The position numbers were made by a program, and so were the translations under genes. Of a stretch of DNA of 39,732 nt, positions 33,739-39,732 are shown one piece after another (the first letter of the stretch is position 1; every line of letters starts with the position of its first letter). Source of the stretch: CAYVBJ01 sp964415185 (GTDB taxonomy: Bacteria; Bacteroidota; Rhodothermia; Balneolales; Balneolaceae); assembly GCA_964415185.1 (NCBI GenBank), contig CAYPZI010000012.1, positions 1 through 39,732 of the forward strand, given 5' to 3'. The notes under the pieces are model-generated. The model was not told where the DNA came from and did not search any database. It saw only the letters and a list, made by a program, of their open reading frames with translations.

Positions 33739-36324
33739 ATGAGTACATACGATCCGGCAAAAATCGAATCCAAATGGCAATCGTATTGGTCAAAAAATAA
33801 GACATTTAAAACTACCGAAGATCCGGATAAACCCAAATATTACATCCTGGATATGTTTCCATATCCCAGCGGTTCCGGCTTGCATGTGGGGCATCCCGAG
33901 GGATATACGGCAACCGATATCCTTACAAGGTATAAACGAATGAACGGGTATAATGTATTGCATCCGATCGGGTGGGATGCCTTCGGATTGCCTGCGGAAC
34001 AATATGCCGTAAAAACCGGGACACATCCGCGAATTACTACCGAAAACAATATAAACAGGTTCCGGGAGCAGCTTCAGATGCTCGGGTTTTCGTACGATTG
34101 GGATCGAGAAATCAATACCACCGATCCCGATTACTATAAATGGACACAATGGATTTTTTTAAAACTCTACGAAAAAGGCCTGGCATACCAGGATGAAGTG
34201 GCGGTAAACTGGTGTCCCGAGCTTGGAACCGTGCTCGCGAATGAAGAAGTAATCGACGGAAAGAGTGAAGTGGGGGGATATCCCGTAATCCGCAAACCGA
34301 TGCGTCAATGGGTTCTCAAGATTACAGAATATGCCGACCGCCTGCTCGAAGGCCTGGATGGCCTTGACTGGCCGGATTCAACAAAGGAGATGCAGCGAAA
34401 CTGGATCGGTCGTTCAATTGGTGCGGAAATTGATTTTAAAGTGGACGGGTTTTCGGATAAAATCAGGGTGTTCACTACCCGGCCTGACACTATATTTGGT
34501 GCCACCTACATGGTTCTGGCTCCTGAACATCACCTTGTAGATAAAATCACGAGTGATGATAAAAGGGAGCTCGTAGATGAATATGTTGAACAGGCTGCTC
34601 AAAAGTCGGACCTGGAACGGGCAGAATTAACCAAGGAGAAGACGGGGGTTTTTACGGGCGCCTATGCCATTAATCCTGCAAATAATGAAAAAATTCCGAT
34701 ATGGGTTGCCGATTATGTGCTGGTTCATTATGGAACAGGTGCCATTATGGCCGTTCCCGGACAGGATGAAAGGGATTGGGAGTTTGCCGAAAAGTTTGAC
34801 TTGCCAATTATCCGCACGGTTAAGCCGCCTGATGATTTCGATGGCAAGGCTTACACCGGAGAGGGGCCTGCCATCAACAGTGAGTTTCTGAATGGTTTGA
34901 ATATTGAGAAGGCAAAAAAGAAAATTATCGGCTGGCTCGAGGAAAAAGGAGCAGGAAAAAAGAGTGTGAATTACAAACTTAGAGACTGGCTCTTTTCACG
35001 GCAGCGCTATTGGGGAGAGCCGTTTCCCATTTTACACTTAAACGGAGAAACCAAGCCGGTGCCTGAAGAAAATCTCCCGGTGACCCTCCCCGAACTGAGT
35101 GACTATCAGCCCACCGATTCCGGTGAACCGCCGCTGGCAAAGGCAAAAGGGTGGGTTGAAACAACAGACCCCGAAACGGGAAAAAAAGCCCGGCGTGAAA
35201 CCAACACCATGCCCCAGTGGGCCGGATCCTGCTGGTACTATCTCAGGTACATCAGTCCGGAATTCGACGGCGGGCCGGTGGAAAAAGAAGCCGAAAAGTA
35301 CTGGATGCCGGTAGATCTCTATGTAGGCGGTGCCGAGCACAGCGTGTTGCACCTTTTGTATGCCAGGTTTTGGCACAAGGTACTTTACGATTGCGGAATT
35401 GTATCAACCGAAGAGCCTTTTCAAAGATTGATCCACCAGGGGATGATACTCGGTGAAATGGAATTCACTGCTTTCAGGCACAACGGCAGTTATATTTCAC
35501 CCGAGGATGCCGAAGGCGTGGGTGGCGTGGAAAAACTGAAGCTGGGTGAAGATGATGTGGAAAAAAGGGGAGAAGCTTTCTATATGAAAGATACGGACGT
35601 GAAGGTGGAAGCCCGGGCTTATAAAATGTCCAAATCACGCGGTAATGTGATCAACCCTGACGATGTGGTAGAAAATTACGGTGCCGATTCCCTCCGGCTC
35701 TACGAAATGTTTATGGGCCCGCTTGAGCAGGTAAAACCGTGGAGCACGAAAGGGGTGGAAGGCGTGAACCGGTTTTTGAACCGGGTGTGGCGGCTTATGA
35801 TGGACCAGGACGGCAGCCTCCATGCGAGAGTTACCGATTCGGAACCTGAACGCAGGCAGCTTAAGGCACTGCACGAAGCCATACAAAAGGTAACCGAAGA
35901 CATTGAAGGCCTGCGTTTCAACACTGCCATATCGGCTCTGATGATCTTCATAAATGAAGCCAACCAGTGGGACAGCGTGCCTCTAACAGTTGCGAAACCG
36001 TTTGTGAAACTGCTCTCTCCGTTTGCCCCGCACCTGGCCGAGGAGCTTTGGGAGCAGTTGGGCCATAAAAACTCAGTTGCCTATGAACCCTGGCCTGAAC
36101 TTGTTGAAAAATACCTTAAAGCCGACACAGTAACCTACCCGGTGCAGGTGAATGGAAAAGTCCGTGCCCAGCTTGAAGTGGATGCAGATAAATCGAAGGA
36201 TAAAACGTTTGTGTTGGGTGCGGCCAAAAGCGAAGCTAACGTATCCCGTTATCTCGAGGGTTCGGAAATAGTAAAAGAAATATTTGTGCCGGGACGGATT
36301 GTCAATTTTGTGGTGAAGGAGTGA
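33739..36324 (+). CDS. leuS: Leucine--tRNA ligase
   Basis: Charges tRNA-Leu and edits mischarged products. The 861-residue class Ia synthetase has the HIGH-type motif HVGH at 49-52 within PYPSGSGLHVGHPEGY. A CP1 editing domain (about 225-415) contains TTRPDTIFGATYMVLAPEH. The zinc/CP region and WAGSCWYYLRYISPEF follow, with KMSKS at 629-633. The anticodon-binding domain is followed by a C-terminal domain including VQVNGKVRAQ. Length matches bacterial LeuRS (about 860). Transcription converges on the pseudogene at 36470 with no clear terminator between. Confidence 0.97.
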   Translation: MSTYDPAKIESKWQSYWSKNKTFKTTEDPDKPKYYILDMFPYPSGSGLHVGHPEGYTATDILTRYKRMNGYNVLHPIGWDAFGLPAEQYAVKTGTHPRITTENNINRFREQLQMLGFSYDWDREINTTDPDYYKWTQWIFLKLYEKGLAYQDEVAVNWCPELGTVLANEEVIDGKSEVGGYPVIRKPMRQWVLKITEYADRLLEGLDGLDWPDSTKEMQRNWIGRSIGAEIDFKVDGFSDKIRVFTTRPDTIFGATYMVLAPEHHLVDKITSDDKRELVDEYVEQAAQKSDLERAELTKEKTGVFTGAYAINPANNEKIPIWVADYVLVHYGTGAIMAVPGQDERDWEFAEKFDLPIIRTVKPPDDFDGKAYTGEGPAINSEFLNGLNIEKAKKKIIGWLEEKGAGKKSVNYKLRDWLFSRQRYWGEPFPILHLNGETKPVPEENLPVTLPELSDYQPTDSGEPPLAKAKGWVETTDPETGKKARRETNTMPQWAGSCWYYLRYISPEFDGGPVEKEAEKYWMPVDLYVGGAEHSVLHLLYARFWHKVLYDCGIVSTEEPFQRLIHQGMILGEMEFTAFRHNGSYISPEDAEGVGGVEKLKLGEDDVEKRGEAFYMKDTDVKVEARAYKMSKSRGNVINPDDVVENYGADSLRLYEMFMGPLEQVKPWSTKGVEGVNRFLNRVWRLMMDQDGSLHARVTDSEPERRQLKALHEAIQKVTEDIEGLRFNTAISALMIFINEANQWDSVPLTVAKPFVKLLSPFAPHLAEELWEQLGHKNSVAYEPWPELVEKYLKADTVTYPVQVNGKVRAQLEVDADKSKDKTFVLGAAKSEANVSRYLEGSEIVKEIFVPGRIVNFVVKE

Positions 36325-36469
36325 GGTATTAAGTGAAAAGTTGATTGGAGTTTTACTGCATTAGAAGATATAGTCATAAAGATGGGAGTGCATGTAGGAT
36401 TAAAAACGTTGCGATTAACAGCAGAGATTTAAAATTCTGATTTGAAAATGAGATTGAAATTCATAAATG

Positions 36470-37552
36470 TTATTGATTTAATCCTGAACACTGATTTGCA
36501 TTAGGTGTTAACCATTGTGAATCCTCAACATGTTCTCTGCCAAGTACATGTTCAATCTCATGGATTAAAATAGATTCAAAATTTACTTTGACAGGTGTAC
36601 CATCATTTTCCGTAACTAATGCAACTTTATCAAACCAATTATCAATCCATTCATCCATTAGTAATGCTATACCTCCATCAAGTTGTTCAATTCCCCACCC
36701 GGCGGAAACATTATTTTGGCGATTTGGTCTTGGAAAATATCTTAAATTTCTATTCGCCAAGAGCTCTCTACCTTTGTTTGCTATATTAATACATTCTGTA
36801 CCTCTTATTTCAATTTTATTAAATGCTGTAAGAGTTTTCTCTAGTATAACCCCACTTGGCTCCAAAGAGGCACAAAAATCAATTTTCCGTGGTTCGGTTT
36901 GTTCTTCTTCACAATCAGGATCATTGTTATCAAATATAAAGTCATTGGCAATCATTAAAGGTAAATTAATTTCACCGGGAGGTGGCATAAACCCACCTCC
37001 CATGCCATCAAAGCAAGGCAGGGTGGGATCACAGTCTCCCGGATCGGGGTTAGAGCCACCCGAGCCACCATCACCGTTATTATCTTCTTCAATGACATAT
37101 GAAACACATTCTTGATCAATTGAATAAATTGTTCCATTGACGAATACAATTGTGACAAAGTACTCGGTACAGACTAATGTGGATGAAAGGCTTCTTATCT
37201 GACCTTTAAAGTCCAGACTGTCTATTGAAATTTTCCCATTTCCCATTTCTTTATTTAGTTCCTGTTGAGAAAACGGGTCAGCCCCGGTACGATTATCCGA
37301 ACTTTGTTGATCCGGGCTTTTAAATTTCTCAATCTCATCACTATTGGCAGCCTAGGAATCTTCATCGAATCGCAATAATTGTTTCCTTAGCAGTGGCAAT
37401 GCATCGGGGTGGTCCGGCACCACGCATTTAGCTGCGCGTATTACATTGTCAACCTCGCCAAGGGATTTCGCCCTGCCTTCGGCGTGGCTTGAGTTCAGAA
37501 GGATCGTCACTTTTTTGGTCCCCCCGGAAGAGCCGGTAATGGCTGCATTATT
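36470..37552 (-). pseudogene. Broken paralogue of the metzincin-like linker protein
   Basis: Reading from 37552, the frame gives 66 codons clearly homologous to the neighbouring copy at 38427-39732. It then meets a TAG at 37352-37354, where the other copy has TGG, and resumes for the full remaining length. An internal ATG at 37246 could still produce 258 residues. The 5' end is also gone: homology stops near 37545 and a TAA lies at 37553-37555. The conserved part has the linker GGSNPDPGDCDPTLPCFDG. The C-terminal domain ends in HEIEHVLGREH (36530-36562), a full HExxHxxGxxH zinc motif, then a short tail with one cysteine and no obvious Met-turn. Most differences from the other copy upstream of the stop are synonymous, so the stop looks recent. 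Confidence 0.75.
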
Positions 37553-37561
37553 TTATAATTT

Positions 37562-37839
37562 TGTGATACTTTTCTGTTGCATCAATAAAAATTTATAAAA
37601 TCCTCGGCATGCCCTGCGCATCGACGGCGCCCACCACGTGAAATCAAATAATTTAATTTGATTTTCTGAAATTAGGAAAACCAACTTTCATCATATAACA
37701 TTTAAAATTGACCTTTCAGTTAATTTTACTCCGGTTTTTCAAAAGCATCTATACTACATTATAACGCCGCCAACCACTTCCAAATCTGAATCGAATACAA
37801 TAAGCGTAGGACTTACGTAATTGAAACTGCCATCCGCAT
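37562..37839. other. Intergenic region of about 280 bp
   Basis: Lies between the 5'-truncated pseudogene and the end of the 194-residue gene. It contains the AT-rich hairpin at 37641-37664 and no supported gene. I found no clear remnant of the missing pseudogene 5' end here, so that part was lost or replaced rather than just degraded in place. Confidence 0.5.
37641..37664. terminator. AT-rich hairpin, possible bidirectional terminator
   Basis: AAATCAAAT (37641-37649) pairs with ATTTGATTT (37656-37664) around a 6-base loop, with a further T on the plus strand and A/T-rich ends on the minus strand. It lies about 175 bases past the stop of the 194-residue minus-strand gene. The stem has only two G-C pairs, so it is weak. 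Confidence 0.35.
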
Positions 37840-38424
37840 TTAGGAGAATATTGCACTGACAATTTGTGTATCGATTATCTTCCAATGACCGCCTTCCAAA
37901 CCTAAATAAAAATCTTTAACCATGCTTCCATTATTAAATAATTGGATTGCTCGAATCCGGCGTTCGTAGTTTATATTTTTTCCGTTTTGATCAGGCGGTT
38001 CCGAAAGGGAAATTTTTAGCAAGGTAGCATTCAGATATTTTTCGCATGCTTCAGGTAAAGAATCATTTTTTTGATCTTCCTCATCTTTCAAAGGTGGTAC
38101 CATCGGATTAGGAAATGGGCAGGAGGAATAGGTCTTTATTGATGCTTCTGATAATTCATTTTCCTCAATTATATTTTTTCTTTCGTCAAGCAAAAAATAA
38201 GGCTTATTTACATATTCCTTCCACATTGATTCAGACTGATTATCAGAAATTTTAAAAGGCTCCGGATCAATAAATATCGCAATGGATTCTTCTTTAATAG
38301 CATTTTGAACAACAATAGAGAATAACTCATTTTCTATTTTACCATCATGCCTAATTACTTCTCTATTGCAATTAATTATAATTGCAAAAAATAAAAAGAA
38401 AACAACATTGAAATTTAATGTCAT
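37840..38424 (-). CDS. Predicted exported protein coupled to the metzincin-like gene
   Basis: A 194-residue protein from the ATG at 38422-38424; a start seven codons further upstream would overlap the preceding gene. The N-terminus MTLNFNVVFFLFFAIIINC is a strong signal sequence. C19 could be a lipid-attachment cysteine, although the IINC box is not canonical. The mature part is acidic with no recognised motif; it has three further cysteines-to-proline-rich features such as SSCPFPNPMVPP, and ends with a GGHWKIIDTQIVSAIF segment typical of a beta-rich ending. It starts 2 bases after the stop of the metzincin-like gene, so the two are very likely made together. Base composition is AT-rich, like the 3' half of its neighbour. 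Function unknown. Confidence 0.7.
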   Translation of the reverse strand: MTLNFNVVFFLFFAIIINCNREVIRHDGKIENELFSIVVQNAIKEESIAIFIDPEPFKISDNQSESMWKEYVNKPYFLLDERKNIIEENELSEASIKTYSSCPFPNPMVPPLKDEEDQKNDSLPEACEKYLNATLLKISLSEPPDQNGKNINYERRIRAIQLFNNGSMVKDFYLGLEGGHWKIIDTQIVSAIFS

Positions 38425-38426
38425 AT

Positions 38427-39732
38427 TTAATTCAAACCTGTGCATTGTTGAACGTTTGGAGTTAAAAAAGGATCACCATAAACATGATTTGGTTCATCAA
38501 AACCCATAGCATGTTCAATTTCATGTACAATATACCATTCTAAATTTATTTCATGAGTAAAATCATCTGCATTTACGATAAAAGTATCATTGGCAAATCT
38601 GTTAACAATTTCATCCATTATTGCTACCATCGGACCACCGCCATTAGCAAATTCACCACCAATTCCCCCAGCTTTATCCCATGCACTTCTTGGAAATAGC
38701 CTAAAACGATTTTGACCTAATAAATCTTCCCCAAATTCAGCTATTTCAGTACAACTCCCACCTCTATCAGGAATATTATCTAAAGCGGAATTAATTGTAC
38801 TTAAATCAGTACCAGAAGGTATTTCTGAATTACACCAAATTTTATAATAATGTTTTGTTACACCTGCATCTTGTTCAGATAAAGGATTTTCACAATCAGG
38901 ATCTATTCCAAGCTCAAAATCAAAAAAATTAATTATTATGTTAAATGAATCATTATTCTGATCACCACCGGAAGGCGGTTGTGTTCCCCCAGGCCCATCA
39001 AAACATGGCAGGGTGGGGTCACAATCTCCCGGGTCGGGGTCTGAGCCGCCGGAACCGCCGCCACTACCGCCAGTCCCGTTTTCAACAATAATATAACCAT
39101 CACATTCTATATCTATAGATTGGATAACGCCATTGATGGTAACAATTGTTACAAAATATACAGAGCATTCTAACGTACCTGGAAGACTTTTTATCTGATC
39201 ACCCAAATCCAAACTATCTGTTAAAATTTTTAAATTTCCCGTTACTTTGTTTAGTTTCTGTTGAGAAAACGGGGCAGCACCGGAACGATTATCTGTACTT
39301 TGCAGCTCTGAACTTCCAAACTTCTCAATCTCATCGCTATTGGCCGCCCAGGAATTCTTGTCGAAATGCAATAACTGTTTCCTGAGCAAAGGCATTGCGT
39401 CGGGATGATCCGGTACCACGCATTTGGCGGCGCGTATCACATTATCAATGCCGCCAAAGGATTTAGCCCTGCCTTCGGCATGACTGGAATTCAGGATAAT
39501 GGTCGTTTTTTTGGTGCCCCCGGAAGAGTTGATGACGGATTGCCTGTATTTCAGCCAGAACGACCGATATCTGTAAAGGTGCGGGGCACTGTTATTGTTC
39601 AGCGTGCTTATGTTGCAGTAGTACTCGGATAACTTCGGGATTTGATACTTGCCAGAGTCACCGGATTGCGGCAAGATCTCAGATGAATGGCGGACTGCAG
39701 GGATAAGCACTAAACCCTCATTTGCACTTAAC
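38427..39732 (-). CDS. Metzincin-like protein with conserved N-terminal region and Gly/Asp linker (5' end may lie outside)
   Basis: At least 427 residues from a GTG at 39708-39710, but the frame stays open to the right edge, so the true start may be outside. Numbering from that GTG, a conserved region (about 55-220) shared with the broken copy includes RAAKCVVPDHPDAMPLLRKQ. A Gly/Ser/Asp/Pro linker follows (GGSDPDPGDCDPTLPCFDG). The C-terminal domain ends near the stop with HEIEHAMGFDEPNH (38484-38525) and a tail LTPNVQQCTGLN. The HExxHxxG part fits zincins, but position 11 of the motif is Glu instead of His/Asp, and a His comes three residues later. No Met-turn is visible. The DNA becomes clearly more AT-rich after the linker. 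Proteolysis and export are unproven. Confidence 0.75.
   Translation of the reverse strand, partial: LSANEGLVLIPAVRHSSEILPQSGDSGKYQIPKLSEYYCNISTLNNNSAPHLYRYRSFWLKYRQSVINSSGGTKKTTIILNSSHAEGRAKSFGGIDNVIRAAKCVVPDHPDAMPLLRKQLLHFDKNSWAANSDEIEKFGSSELQSTDNRSGAAPFSQQKLNKVTGNLKILTDSLDLGDQIKSLPGTLECSVYFVTIVTINGVIQSIDIECDGYIIVENGTGGSGGGSGGSDPDPGDCDPTLPCFDGPGGTQPPSGGDQNNDSFNIIINFFDFELGIDPDCENPLSEQDAGVTKHYYKIWCNSEIPSGTDLSTINSALDNIPDRGGSCTEIAEFGEDLLGQNRFRLFPRSAWDKAGGIGGEFANGGGPMVAIMDEIVNRFANDTFIVNADDFTHEINLEWYIVHEIEHAMGFDEPNHVYGDPFLTPNVQQCTGLN

Noticed and set aside
36588..37115. Open frame of 175 codons on the plus strand
   Set aside because: It lies wholly antisense to the paralogue whose frame is supported by homology with the second copy; its Pro/Ser-rich end is just the reverse of the Gly/Asp linker.

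Overview
The window looks like chromosomal DNA of a Bacteroidota-related bacterium, most likely Balneolota/Rhodothermota. This is inferred from gene content, not from a search. Supporting signs are moderate G+C, weak Shine-Dalgarno sequences, a 30-residue bS22/mS38-like ribosomal protein, an ssb-gldE gene pair, a succinylase-type DAP cluster, and a large outer-membrane protein joining a peptidase-like domain, a TolB-type propeller and a surface-antigen barrel. Most of the window is housekeeping sequence. No tRNA, rRNA, CRISPR array, transposase or phage gene was seen.

Layout. 1-2237 (minus): a sodium:amino-acid symporter followed by upp, which is cut by the left edge. 2443-2727 (plus): an HU-family protein followed by two stem-loops. 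3024-16707 (minus): a long co-directional run of rqcH, aroK, aroB, tamB, rnr and the propeller/barrel protein, mixing ribosome rescue, shikimate synthesis, envelope assembly and RNA decay. 16756-17406 (plus): an orphan protein converging on the tiny ribosomal protein gene at 17450-17542. 17930-19177 (minus): a DUF819 membrane protein. 19316-23137 (plus): lysC-dapB-dapA-dapD, from aspartate to N-succinyl-DAP precursors. 23207-32073 (plus): ssb, a GldE/CorC-like protein, murB, an M48 lipoprotein protease, asnS, a small lipoprotein, holA, an ECF sigma factor and a possible anti-sigma-like protein. 32074-32622: a non-coding stretch full of GC-rich hairpins. 32623-33480 (minus): an MltB-type lytic transglycosylase. 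33739-36324 (plus): leuS.

The right end (36470-39732, minus) is the accessory part and the most unusual. It holds two tandem paralogues with a well-conserved N-terminal region and Gly/Asp/Pro linker, but strongly diverged C-terminal domains ending in an HEIEH zinc-protease-like motif. The copy at 36470-37552 is broken by one TGG-to-TAG change and has lost its 5' end. The copy at 38427-39732 is intact as far as visible and is followed after 2 bases by a gene for a 194-residue predicted exported protein. Conserved front, linker, variable back and a coupled small gene resemble a polymorphic secreted-protein locus, but the function is unknown.
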